A stretch of DNA of 64,000 nucleotides from Leptospiraceae bacterium (lineage in GTDB: Bacteria > Spirochaetota > Leptospiria > Leptospirales > Leptospiraceae). Shown piece after piece: positions 9,421 to 17,370 of this stretch (position 1 is its first letter; every line of letters starts with the position of its first letter). The DNA lies in the NCBI GenBank assembly GCA_024233865.1, contig JACKPA010000019.1:47186-111185 (forward strand). Reading direction: 5' to 3'. The notes beneath the pieces are model-generated. The model was not told where the DNA came from and did no database searches. It worked only from the letters and a program-made list of their open reading frames with translations. The position numbers and the translations under genes are program-made.

Positions 9421-9789
9421 ATGGCTATTCTTTTTAGAAATATATTAATTTTTTTGTCAACACTTTTTATTGCTCATTGCAGTTCAAGGCTAATCAAAAA
9501 AAAAGATTTACCAGCCTACAATAAATATTATAAAGACAAAATATACTATTTAAAGGAAGATTTGATCGTTACTAAGGACGATGTTCTAAAAAAAGGTACT
9601 CCCGTAAAAATATGGATTGAATCTACAGAGACTTTATTAAAAGTGAAATGTTATCCAATCTCTGAAAAAAGGGAAAGTGCGATCGGGAGGTTAGTGATAT
9701 ATGCTATAAACAATAATTACAAAGGAAAAAAGTTTACTAGAAAAAACTTGGATAAATTAATTGAAAAAAAACTTTCAAAATCTAATTAA
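9421..9789 (+). CDS. Small putative lipoprotein
   Basis: This 122-residue protein has an N-terminal signal (hydrophobic 5-18) followed by HCSS with Cys20 as the likely lipidation site. The mature part is basic and strand-rich, with KGTPVKIWIEST and SEKRESAIGRLVIYAI as the most structured pieces. I do not assign a family with confidence; similar small lipoproteins are common in Leptospira. It is followed after 81 bases by the LysM/M23 endopeptidase on the same strand, so they may be co-expressed. Confidence 0.65.
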   Translation: MAILFRNILIFLSTLFIAHCSSRLIKKKDLPAYNKYYKDKIYYLKEDLIVTKDDVLKKGTPVKIWIESTETLLKVKCYPISEKRESAIGRLVIYAINNNYKGKKFTRKNLDKLIEKKLSKSN

Positions 9790-9870
9790 TATTATGTTTA
9801 AGGTTTACATATTTAATCAAAAAGACCTTTATTATTTTCATAAATTATATTCAATCATTAAAAGGTATCT

Positions 9871-10821
9871 ATGAATTTTAATTGGCGGTTAATCTTATTT
9901 ATATTTTTATTTCTTGAATTCTCATCTCTAATGTATGCGGATTCACTTAACTCCATAGAAAAAGAAGTGAAAAATTACCTTGCTTCTCGTAGTCCCAAAG
10001 GGTATGATAGTGATGATTACAAAATCAACAAGATATTTACGGTTGAACCAAAGTATCAAGCAGATTCGTATTCTAACTCTTCTGTTGGTTACTCCAGAAT
10101 ATCTTCTAATTATAAAATACCATCTCATATATCAGTCTCCCGCGTTATATCAACTCAGGTTGTTACCTCTACTGCAGGTGGTAGAGTCCATAAAATGTAT
10201 AGAGTTAAGTGGGGTGATACCCTAAACAAGATTGCGAGAAAATTTAATATTTCGCTTTCTAGACTAAAAAGACTAAATCGTTTGAAATCAAATATGATTA
10301 AATCGGGGCAAGTATTAAAAATTAATACTTATATGAAATCCCGTAAATCTGGCAAAAGCAGGAAAATTACAAAGTTGAAAGTATTTACCATGCCAGTTAT
10401 CAATGGTCATATTACGTCGAGATACGGCTACCGCCGGGATCCGTTTAATCACTCCAAAAAGAAATTTCACTCCGGTCTGGATTTGTCAGCTCCCGTTGGA
10501 ACTCCTATTATAGCTTCATCCGATGGAGTGGTTGAATTTACGGGTCGTAATGGCGGATATGGAAACACGGTTATAATTCGCCACAAAAAAGGTTACAAAA
10601 CCGTTTATGCCCATTGCTCTAGCACAATAGTTGAAGAAGGTCAACAAGTTACTATGGGTAGAGTTATTGGAACGGTTGGTCGAACCGGTACAGCAACCGG
10701 AGCGCATTTACATTTTGAGGTAATTCGAAATGGGAAGTTTGTTGATCCCCAAAAAGCTCTCAGGCAAGTTGAGATTACTGTGGAAAAAGAACTTCCAAAA
10801 ACAAATACTGAAAAATCATAG
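9871..10821 (+). CDS. LysM and peptidase M23 cell-wall endopeptidase
   Basis: This is a periplasmic peptidoglycan hydrolase. It has a signal sequence (about 5-23), a single LysM domain (about 108-152, YRVKWGDTLNKIARKFNIS) that binds glycan strands, and a C-terminal LytM/M23 metallopeptidase domain (about 175-295). The zinc ligands are visible as H200 and D204 (HSGLD) and H281 (HLHFE), with the catalytic H248 in YAHCS. All key residues are intact, so it should be an active DD-endopeptidase-like enzyme in cell elongation or division, unlike the degenerate EnvC/NlpD regulators. It ends 5 bases before a perfect hairpin repeat. Confidence 0.92.
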   Translation: MNFNWRLILFIFLFLEFSSLMYADSLNSIEKEVKNYLASRSPKGYDSDDYKINKIFTVEPKYQADSYSNSSVGYSRISSNYKIPSHISVSRVISTQVVTSTAGGRVHKMYRVKWGDTLNKIARKFNISLSRLKRLNRLKSNMIKSGQVLKINTYMKSRKSGKSRKITKLKVFTMPVINGHITSRYGYRRDPFNHSKKKFHSGLDLSAPVGTPIIASSDGVVEFTGRNGGYGNTVIIRHKKGYKTVYAHCSSTIVEEGQQVTMGRVIGTVGRTGTATGAHLHFEVIRNGKFVDPQKALRQVEITVEKELPKTNTEKS

Positions 10822-10826
10822 CCTTA

Positions 10827-10854
10827 GTAGGGGCACGAGGCATCGTGCCCCTAC
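10827..10854. repeat. REP-like perfect hairpin
   Basis: Two 12-base arms (GTAGGGGCACGA and its complement) flank a GGCA loop. It starts 5 bases after the endopeptidase stop, so it might end transcription, but no T-run follows. The outer GTAGGG/CCCTAC ends match the palindrome at 28414-28442 and part of the hairpins inside the element at 15203-15357, so I class it as a dispersed palindromic repeat. Confidence 0.8.
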
Positions 10855-10930
10855 GTAAAATTTAATTGCTCTAATCATACAAATCTCAAGATTCAAATTA
10901 ATCCTAGTTTATAATGGCAGGTGAAAACCA

Positions 10931-12586
10931 ATGAAAAAGCTGATACTTTTCTTTTTGATTTTAATAAGCGGAGCACAAGCTCAAAATCAAAAGGAGATAG
11001 ACAATTTTTTTAAAGCATCTAAAGACGGAGATTTACAATTCCTTGAAACAGTACTTAAAAAATATCCTGATTTAATTAACACAACCCACACAAATGGTTG
11101 GACTGCTTTAATGTATGCCTCCGAATCAAATCATTTGGATATTGTTAAACACCTAATTGAAGAAGGAAGTGATCCGAATCGTGGAGACAACGACGGTGAT
11201 AGAGCTTTGATGGTAGCTTCCTGGTTTGGTCATATAAATGTTGTTAAATACCTCCTATCTGAAAATGCAAATATCAACTTAAAAAACAATGAAGGAAAGA
11301 CTGCCATAATTTATGCTTCTTGGGCAAACCAGTTGAAAGTAGTAAAAATTTTACTGGAACAAAAACCGGAACTCAATTTCCAAGATAACGAAGGCTGGAC
11401 TGCTTTGATGTTTGCTTCCAATCTCGGTTATAAAGATGTAGTTCAGGAATTATTATCACGGGGAGCAGACGTTCGCATCAAGGATAATAATGGAAAAACA
11501 GCTTTAATAAATGCTGCTTGGAAAGGTGATCCGGCTGTTGTGGAATTACTTACCAAACACGGAGCAAATGTAAATGTACAGGATTTTAACGGTGACACAG
11601 CATTGTTAGTTGCTGCAAACCAAGGACATTTGGATGTCGTAAAATACTTAAGTGAACAAGGATCTGATCTTGATACAAAAGATATATATGGAAAAACGGC
11701 ATTGATCAAAGCTTCCCAAAAAGGTTATTTAGATATTGTAGAGTATTTGGTTTCTCAAGGAATTGATATTAATACAAAAGACAATAAAGGAAAAACAGCA
11801 CTAAACTATGCTCTGGAAAATGAAGATACAAAAGTTGCAGAGTTTTTTCTTTCCAAGACAGATGATGTAGATATTAGTTCAAAAGATAGCAATGGAGTTA
11901 CTCCTTTGATGCAGGCATCTAAAAATGGTAACCTTGAAGCTGTAAAGAAAATAATTTCCAAAAGAGTCAATATAAGTTCTAAAGATAATTGGGGAAAATC
12001 TGCATTTTTTTATGCATCTGAGAACAACCACCTCAATGTTGTTCAGGAACTATTAAACCAAGGAACAGATATAAATGAAAAAAACAATAAAGGAGAAACC
12101 GCTTTATTTGTAGCCTCCTTTTATGGCAATCTACCAATAGTAAAGTACCTATTGTCACAAAAAGCAAATATCGATACAACCGACAATGATGGAAATACGG
12201 CTTTTATATATTCTTCCAAACGCAATCGAATTTTGGTAGTTAGGGAGTTATTATCCAATGGGGCATCTAAGGATGCGAAAGCCTATAATGGAATGACTGC
12301 CTTAATGCACGCATCCGAGCAAGGCAATATCGAAATTGTAAAATATCTGCTATCACAAGGTGTTGACGTGAATAACAAAGCTTTTAATGGAATGACAGCT
12401 TTGATGTTTGCTGCCAAATCCGGTCGTTTGGAAATAGTTAAAGAATTGGCATCCGGGGGAGCCGACCCAAGCAGCAAAGATAATAATGGAATGACGGCTT
12501 TGTTTTATGCATCGGAAAACGAACATATTCCAATAGTTGAATTTTTGGAATCCCTAGAAAACACAGAGAAGGCTGATTTTGAATAA
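10931..12586 (+). CDS. Exported 16-repeat ankyrin protein
   Basis: A signal peptide (MKKLILFFLILISGAQAQ) is followed by about 16 consecutive 33-residue ankyrin repeats filling the protein from about residue 30 to 540. They read GxTALxxAxxxGxxxVVxxLLxxGAxxxxKDN with high internal similarity. Ankyrin stacks bind proteins, and an exported form suggests a periplasmic or surface partner. No catalytic domain is present. The stop overlaps the trpB start by 8 bases, so translation appears coupled to trpBA, an unexpected neighbour. The repeats are close enough that copy number may differ between strains. Confidence 0.92.
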   Translation: MKKLILFFLILISGAQAQNQKEIDNFFKASKDGDLQFLETVLKKYPDLINTTHTNGWTALMYASESNHLDIVKHLIEEGSDPNRGDNDGDRALMVASWFGHINVVKYLLSENANINLKNNEGKTAIIYASWANQLKVVKILLEQKPELNFQDNEGWTALMFASNLGYKDVVQELLSRGADVRIKDNNGKTALINAAWKGDPAVVELLTKHGANVNVQDFNGDTALLVAANQGHLDVVKYLSEQGSDLDTKDIYGKTALIKASQKGYLDIVEYLVSQGIDINTKDNKGKTALNYALENEDTKVAEFFLSKTDDVDISSKDSNGVTPLMQASKNGNLEAVKKIISKRVNISSKDNWGKSAFFYASENNHLNVVQELLNQGTDINEKNNKGETALFVASFYGNLPIVKYLLSQKANIDTTDNDGNTAFIYSSKRNRILVVRELLSNGASKDAKAYNGMTALMHASEQGNIEIVKYLLSQGVDVNNKAFNGMTALMFAAKSGRLEIVKELASGGADPSSKDNNGMTALFYASENEHIPIVEFLESLENTEKADFE

Positions 12587-13811
12587 ATTAGAAAGTAAAA
12601 ACGGTTATTTTGGACAATTTGGTGGGATGTTTATACCCGAAATACTGAGGACAACCTTTGATGAACTGATTCATCATTATAAAGAAGCAAGACAAGACCC
12701 TAATTTCTGGAAAGACTTTGTTGATATCATGTCAACCTATTCCTGTCGCCCTACTCCTATTACTTTTGCAGAAAATCTTACCAAACACTTTGGTGGTGGG
12801 AAAATTTATATTAAAAGGGAAGACTTGAACCATACAGGTGCGCACAAAGCAAATAATGTAATGGGTCAGGGTTTGTTAGTTAAAAAAATGGGAAAATCCA
12901 GAGTGATTGCAGAAACAGGAGCTGGTCAACATGGTGTAGCAACTGCCACTATGGCAGCCAAGTTTGGCTATAAGTGCACTATTTATATGGGTAAAGAAGA
13001 CGTGGAACGTCAAAGACCAAATGTCTTTTGGATGGAAAAATTAGGTGCAGAAGTATTTGAAGTAAAAGACGGTTCTCAAACTTTAAAAGATGCCATAAAC
13101 GAGGCATTTCGGGACTGGGTGAGCAATATGGATGATACACACTATGTACTTGGTACAGCCTGTGGTCCCCATCCGTTTCCGGAAATGGTAACCTGGTTTC
13201 AATCCATAATCGGATCGGAAGCAAGGAAACAAATGATTGAGATGAATGGCAAATTACCCAACAGAGTGTATGCCTGTGTTGGAGGTGGTTCTAACGCAAT
13301 GGGTATTTTTAGCGGTTTTTTGGAAGATAAAGATGTAGCACTCATTGGAGTAGAAGCTGCCGGAAATGGTTTGGAATCCGAACAACATGCTGTACGCTTA
13401 AGCTCAAAAGAAGCAAGAATTGGAGTAGCCCAAGGATACAAAACTTGGTTTTTGCAAGACAACGACGGACAGATGAGAGATACCTATTCTGTAGCAGCCG
13501 GTTTGGATTATATCGGTGTTTCACCTGTCCTTGCCCATTTGAGTGAAACAGGTAGAGCTACGTTTAGTTCTGCAACGGATAAAGAAGTGATCGATGCTTT
13601 TAATTTAATTGTCCGTCTGGAAGGTTTGATTCCGGCTTTGGAATCTGCACATGCTTTTGCGAGGGCGTTTAAGGAAGTATCTCATATAAGTAAAAATGAG
13701 AGTATACTGATCAACATGTCGGGACGCGGAGATAAAGATATATTTACCATAGCCAATGCATTACAAGATAAAAAATGGAAAGAATTTATAAAAACACAGG
13801 CGAACAAATGA
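12579..13811 (+). CDS. trpB: Tryptophan synthase beta chain
   Basis: TrpB joins indole and serine to make tryptophan, using PLP. K90 in HTGAHKAN is the PLP lysine, E112 in AETGAGQHG is the catalytic glutamate, and GGGSNA binds the cofactor phosphate. The 410-residue length is that of standard TrpB1. It starts with TTG inside the end of the ankyrin gene. A Shine-Dalgarno-like GAGAAGG at 12566-12572 sits six bases before it, which supports this start. The stop overlaps the trpA ATG. Confidence 0.97.
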   Translation: MNKLESKNGYFGQFGGMFIPEILRTTFDELIHHYKEARQDPNFWKDFVDIMSTYSCRPTPITFAENLTKHFGGGKIYIKREDLNHTGAHKANNVMGQGLLVKKMGKSRVIAETGAGQHGVATATMAAKFGYKCTIYMGKEDVERQRPNVFWMEKLGAEVFEVKDGSQTLKDAINEAFRDWVSNMDDTHYVLGTACGPHPFPEMVTWFQSIIGSEARKQMIEMNGKLPNRVYACVGGGSNAMGIFSGFLEDKDVALIGVEAAGNGLESEQHAVRLSSKEARIGVAQGYKTWFLQDNDGQMRDTYSVAAGLDYIGVSPVLAHLSETGRATFSSATDKEVIDAFNLIVRLEGLIPALESAHAFARAFKEVSHISKNESILINMSGRGDKDIFTIANALQDKKWKEFIKTQANK

Positions 13812-14581
13812 TTGAAAAATATATAAAGGAAAAAAGGAATAGTAAAGACATCCTTTTGATGACACATCTTGTAATTGGACATCCATCTTTGGAAGAGAAT
13901 TACAAAGTCATAGATGCTATGGTAGAGTATGAAGTTGATTTAATAGAATTGCAAATTCCCTTTTCTGAGCCAACGGCTGACGGACCGGTAATTCTGAAAG
14001 CCAACCATAATGCTTTAAAACAAAACATAAAGATTCAAGATTGTTTTAAATTGATACAAAAAGTTTCGTCCCAATATCCACAAATACCATTTCTGATAAT
14101 GACCTATTATAATATTTTGTTTTGTAATGGAGAAAAACAATTTGTCAAAGAAGCAAAAAATAATGGAATAAAAGGTTTTATTATACCTGATCTTCCTCCT
14201 GAAGAAGCAGGTAATTATTTGGAAATTTGTAGAACCGAAAATCTGGATACCATTTTTATTTTTACTCCCACAAACAGTCCGGATCGTTTAAAAGAAATTT
14301 CAGAATCTTCCACCGGCTTTATTTACTGCATAGGAAGAAAAGGTGTAACAGGAACAAAAACTACCTTTAACCAAGAAACACTAGAATTAGTAAAGAGATA
14401 CAAAAAAGCAACAAATTTACCTCTGGCAATGGGTTTTGGAATCCAAGAAAGATCCGACATAGAACTTTTAAAAGGGCAAGTAGATATAGCTGTTATTGGT
14501 TCCAAATTAATTCAGATACAGGAAAAAGAAGGCTTAAATGGGATTAAGTCTTTTTTGAAGGAAGTCTCGTTCGTTATTTAA
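13808..14581 (+). CDS. trpA: Tryptophan synthase alpha chain
   Basis: TrpA cleaves indole-3-glycerol phosphate and channels indole to TrpB. I start it at the ATG overlapping the trpB stop as ATGA (13808); an in-frame ATG at 13775 lies inside trpB and lacks family support. The catalytic acids correspond to E47 (LIELQIP) and D58 (ADGP). The residue equivalent to E. coli Asp56, which contacts the beta chain, is Glu54 here (FSEPTADGP), and the stretch is LQIPFSE instead of the usual LGIPFSD. It is 257 residues, normal length. No other trp genes are nearby. Confidence 0.94.
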   Translation: MIEKYIKEKRNSKDILLMTHLVIGHPSLEENYKVIDAMVEYEVDLIELQIPFSEPTADGPVILKANHNALKQNIKIQDCFKLIQKVSSQYPQIPFLIMTYYNILFCNGEKQFVKEAKNNGIKGFIIPDLPPEEAGNYLEICRTENLDTIFIFTPTNSPDRLKEISESSTGFIYCIGRKGVTGTKTTFNQETLELVKRYKKATNLPLAMGFGIQERSDIELLKGQVDIAVIGSKLIQIQEKEGLNGIKSFLKEVSFVI

Positions 14582-14620
14582 AGGGTGATATTGATATCGG
14601 GCAAAACGCTACAAGTGTAA

Positions 14621-14944
14621 TTACGATTGCTCTAATGTAGCAGTCATCGAGCCTTTAGAAACTTTCATCCTAGGGTCAGCCCCATAGCCTAAAATCCTAT
14701 CTTGTACATGCTCCGCGTGCTCCAATTCTCCCGAAAAAACTATCGTCTTTTTTTCAGTGTCTACTTCTACAGCGTGTAAAAATGCTTTTTCCATTTCCAT
14801 CATACATATATCCATTAACATTTCAATAACATAGTCATAAGTATGCTCATCATCGTCCCATAAAACTACTTTCCAAGGTCCACCAGGGTCTCTTGGCTTA
14901 ATCTCAGTTTTTTCTTCTATATCCGGTAATGTTATAGTAGGCAT
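14621..14944 (-). CDS. clpS: ClpS-type adaptor of the Clp protease
   Basis: ClpS hands N-degron substrates to ClpA/ClpC-ClpP. The 107-residue protein has the folded core WKVVLWDDDEHTYDYVIEML, in which the DD-x(2)-T/Y segment lines the N-degron pocket, and a GELEHAEHVQDRILGYGAD second half. It has a longer variable N-terminal tail of about 22 residues, as ClpS proteins do. The pattern KGSMTATLE at the end fits the variant ClpS seen outside proteobacteria. It is convergent with trpA, 39 bases apart. Confidence 0.85.
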   Translation of the reverse strand: MPTITLPDIEEKTEIKPRDPGGPWKVVLWDDDEHTYDYVIEMLMDICMMEMEKAFLHAVEVDTEKKTIVFSGELEHAEHVQDRILGYGADPRMKVSKGSMTATLEQS

Positions 14945-15158
14945 CTTTTCTTCTCAATAACCATTATTTTTTGATAACAAAGAATAATAAGTTGTTTTAT
15001 TATTAAGTTTAAATTTTTTCAACTTCTTTTTATAAAATCTTAGACCATCTCTCCGACTTAAAGCCAGTTTCCTAATAATTTATCCGACCTAGGCGATTTG
15101 GAAAAAAGTCTTCCAATTAATTTTAAAAAAATTTTTGTAGACATTTTTTTTAAATTAA

Positions 15159-15414
15159 TATATACTCAACGCGGAGTGTTTTTCAGATATGGTTTTTAAG
15201 ATAACGTGAGTTCGATGTAACAATTTTATTTTCACCTAAAGGGCAACCACCGGGGGATTGCCCCTACAAAGCCTATGGTATTTTTGGGTGTAGGGGTGAA
15301 CCCCTGTGTTCACCCTTATTATTTTTATAACATTATTCCTTATATCGAACTCACGTTAAGATAAATCTTTAAAATCATGCTAATCCCGTAAATCACTCTA
15401 ATCATAGTATAGTT
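15159..15414 (-). repeat. Dispersed repeat copy A, split by a small mobile element
   Basis: On the minus strand this reads as about 95 bases similar to copy B at 33148-33256 (shared blocks include TATACTATGATTAGAGTGAT and the end CCGCGTTGAGTATATA), plus the 155-base element at 15203-15357 and its extra target copy. Compared with copy B it lacks a stretch of about 14 bases flanked by GATT. It fills most of the 487-base gene-free gap 14945-15431; the rest (14945-15158) is AT-rich with no gene I can see. Confidence 0.85.
15203..15357. mobile_element. MITE-like element, 155 bp, 14-bp inverted ends, 5-bp target duplication
   Basis: The ends are AACGTGAGTTCGAT (15203-15216) and its exact complement (15344-15357). 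Both sides carry AAGAT (15198-15202 and 15358-15362). The related repeat at 33148-33256 has a single AAGAT (as ATCTT, 33214-33218) and no insert, so it represents the empty site. Inside are two hairpins: GGGCAA/TTGCCC (15241-15263) and GGGTGAAC/GTTCACCC (15294-15315). There is no coding capacity, so movement would need a transposase from elsewhere. None in the window has these ends. Confidence 0.85.
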
Positions 15415-15431
15415 CAGTTTAAGGGGAACAG

Positions 15432-16319
15432 ATGAAAAACTTGCTGATTGGAATGCTTCTTATCATTATCGGTTTTAATTGCAAAAAAAAAGAAGATAGT
15501 AAGGGAACCAATGCTTTTTCTACTACTTCCGAGCAAAAAGCAAACCGAATGTCGGATATTTCAACCGTTGAAAAACTTGCAGAGGACAGTTATGAATCCC
15601 CCACTAAACAAGATATACCACCTCAGACAGCAGAAAAGATTACTCCGACTACAAATCCTGTCACTGAACTATCCAAAGATAGGCTTTTGGAATACAACGT
15701 TTCTTTGACCTATAATTGTAAGGATTTTTATACGTCTCGGAAAAACTTGCTCGAAATTATAAAAAGTTCTGCTATTATCAAAAATAGCAGCACTACAGCC
15801 AATATATACCATCCTAGTTTACATACAACCTTGCTTGTAAAAACGGAAAGTTTGTATCAAGTTTTGATAGAGCTGGATAAAATTGGAACTTTAACTTCTG
15901 AAAATATTCAAGCAGAAGATTTAACGGAATTGAACGTTTTCAACAAAATTAAAAAAGAAAGGGAAACTCACAGAATAGACAGAAGAGGCATTGCAGCAAC
16001 TCAAGTTTCTTCAGCATATCAAAACTGGAAAGATAGGGAAGATGCTCTCGAAAGAAGTGAAAACCAGCTAGATGATGCAAAACTCCAAGAATGGAAAATT
16101 ACGGATAGAGTAACTTGGTCAAAAGTGACTATTTATTTATCAGGACCGGAACTCCCCAAAACAATTTCAATTCCAACCTATCGTAACGCATTGGTTGGAT
16201 CATTAAACGCTTTTTTATCTCTATTGTATTATTTTTTATGGATACTGCCTTTTCTATTGATTATTTTAGGAATAATCATTCTTATTAGAAAGTTTGGATG
16301 GCGACCCAATAAATTGTAA
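15432..16319 (+). CDS. DUF4349-domain lipoprotein
   Basis: The signal ends at GFNC (Cys17), a lipobox. A low-complexity Ser/Thr/Glu region (about 18-85) follows. A DUF4349-like domain (about 90-250) holds strands, a central helical hairpin rich in charge (KIKKERETHRIDRRGI to DDAKLQEWKI) and the YLSGPE strand. A C-terminal membrane helix (about 262-285) and a basic tail (RKFGWRPNK) follow. The family has no known biochemical role. It has a clear AGGGGAACAG ribosome-binding region before its ATG, just downstream of repeat copy A. Confidence 0.82.
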   Translation: MKNLLIGMLLIIIGFNCKKKEDSKGTNAFSTTSEQKANRMSDISTVEKLAEDSYESPTKQDIPPQTAEKITPTTNPVTELSKDRLLEYNVSLTYNCKDFYTSRKNLLEIIKSSAIIKNSSTTANIYHPSLHTTLLVKTESLYQVLIELDKIGTLTSENIQAEDLTELNVFNKIKKERETHRIDRRGIAATQVSSAYQNWKDREDALERSENQLDDAKLQEWKITDRVTWSKVTIYLSGPELPKTISIPTYRNALVGSLNAFLSLLYYFLWILPFLLIILGIIILIRKFGWRPNKL

Positions 16320-16345
16320 AAATGACCTCGCGTGGCTGAAGGGAA

Positions 16346-17242
16346 TTATTTACGAACTATTGCCAATGCTTCATTCCCTTTACCGCGATAATCAACTTTA
16401 TCAAAACTCAATAAGCCTGCCATAGCGATTCCTCTTCCGTGATTGTCAAAAACCCTGTCCGGACTAAGATTTATATAATTTTTCCAATCAAAACCAGGTC
16501 CATCATCTCGAATAATAAAAGAAATATCATCCTCTGTTTGATTTACCTTCACAGTGACCTTTTTTGTAGAATTTTCAGGCAATGCCAACCGCCTTTCGAT
16601 TTCATGATGCCATTCCTTTGTATCATTTAAAGCAGATTTTTCTTCATATGTAATCCCTAAATTTCCATGTTCTACGGCATTGATTAGTAGTTCCCATATA
16701 CCAAGTACTACTTTTTCCGGATCGGGGCACATATTTGCCAAAAGAGCAGACAAAGTTTTTGCTTGTTTTAAAGAGCTAAATTCAAAGTTCCCTTCGGTCA
16801 TTAATTTAAGGGTGTTTGTTGTTTGATTCACCTCGTGTTTTAGGTGTTTATAGTTACCATAATCCGATACTGCCGTTTTTATAACTGCGAGAAATGTATC
16901 TTTTTCCAAGGGTTTTGTAAGATAGTAATATGCTCCGGCACGTAGTCCTTCTAATATTTCTTCCCTGCTGTCTCTTGATGTTTGGAAAATAACCGGTATT
17001 GTTTTCAAGAGATTGTTTGATTTTGTACGTTGAAGGAATTCCATTCCGCTTACCCCCGGCATAACTCGATCCAAAAGGATTGTATCGAATTTCTCTGGAC
17101 TTTCCAGCAGAGTTTTCCATGCCTCTTCTCCCTCTGTAAAAGAAACAATATTGTAAGGTTCTTTTTTGAGAAATGCTGAAATTAGCTTTATATTGTATTG
17201 GGCATCATCCACAATGAGTATGGTTGGTTTTTCTTTAATCAT
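16346..17242 (-). CDS. Receiver domain fused to an anti-sigma-type HATPase
   Basis: An N-terminal receiver domain (about 5-125; acidic pocket DD near 12-13, phosphoacceptor D58 in LLDRVMPG, K near 107 in TKPLEK) is followed by a linker and a RsbW-like ATP-binding domain (about 165-298), with WELLINAVEHGNLG as N-box and DDGPGFDW as G-box. No His phosphoacceptor domain is present. Such fusions act as phosphorylation-controlled kinases or anti-sigma switches. I place the start at the ATG at 17242, which has AAGGGAAAAA before it; a weaker ATG lies at 17260. No partner sigma or anti-anti-sigma gene lies next to it. Confidence 0.85.
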   Translation of the reverse strand: MIKEKPTILIVDDAQYNIKLISAFLKKEPYNIVSFTEGEEAWKTLLESPEKFDTILLDRVMPGVSGMEFLQRTKSNNLLKTIPVIFQTSRDSREEILEGLRAGAYYYLTKPLEKDTFLAVIKTAVSDYGNYKHLKHEVNQTTNTLKLMTEGNFEFSSLKQAKTLSALLANMCPDPEKVVLGIWELLINAVEHGNLGITYEEKSALNDTKEWHHEIERRLALPENSTKKVTVKVNQTEDDISFIIRDDGPGFDWKNYINLSPDRVFDNHGRGIAMAGLLSFDKVDYRGKGNEALAIVRK

Positions 17243-17370
17243 TTTTTCCCTTTGAAGCATTTAGAAAATTGATAGAACAAAAACAACTAATATTTTTGAT
17301 ATTTTTTTTTCAAGGTATATTTAGAGTTGAGTAATTTACGATAAATAAATTTAATATTTTAACAATATCC

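Noticed and set aside
10827..10854. Hairpin as rho-independent terminator of the endopeptidase gene
   Set aside because: No T-run follows the stem and the same ends occur in other palindromes, one within a gene; read as a repeat instead.
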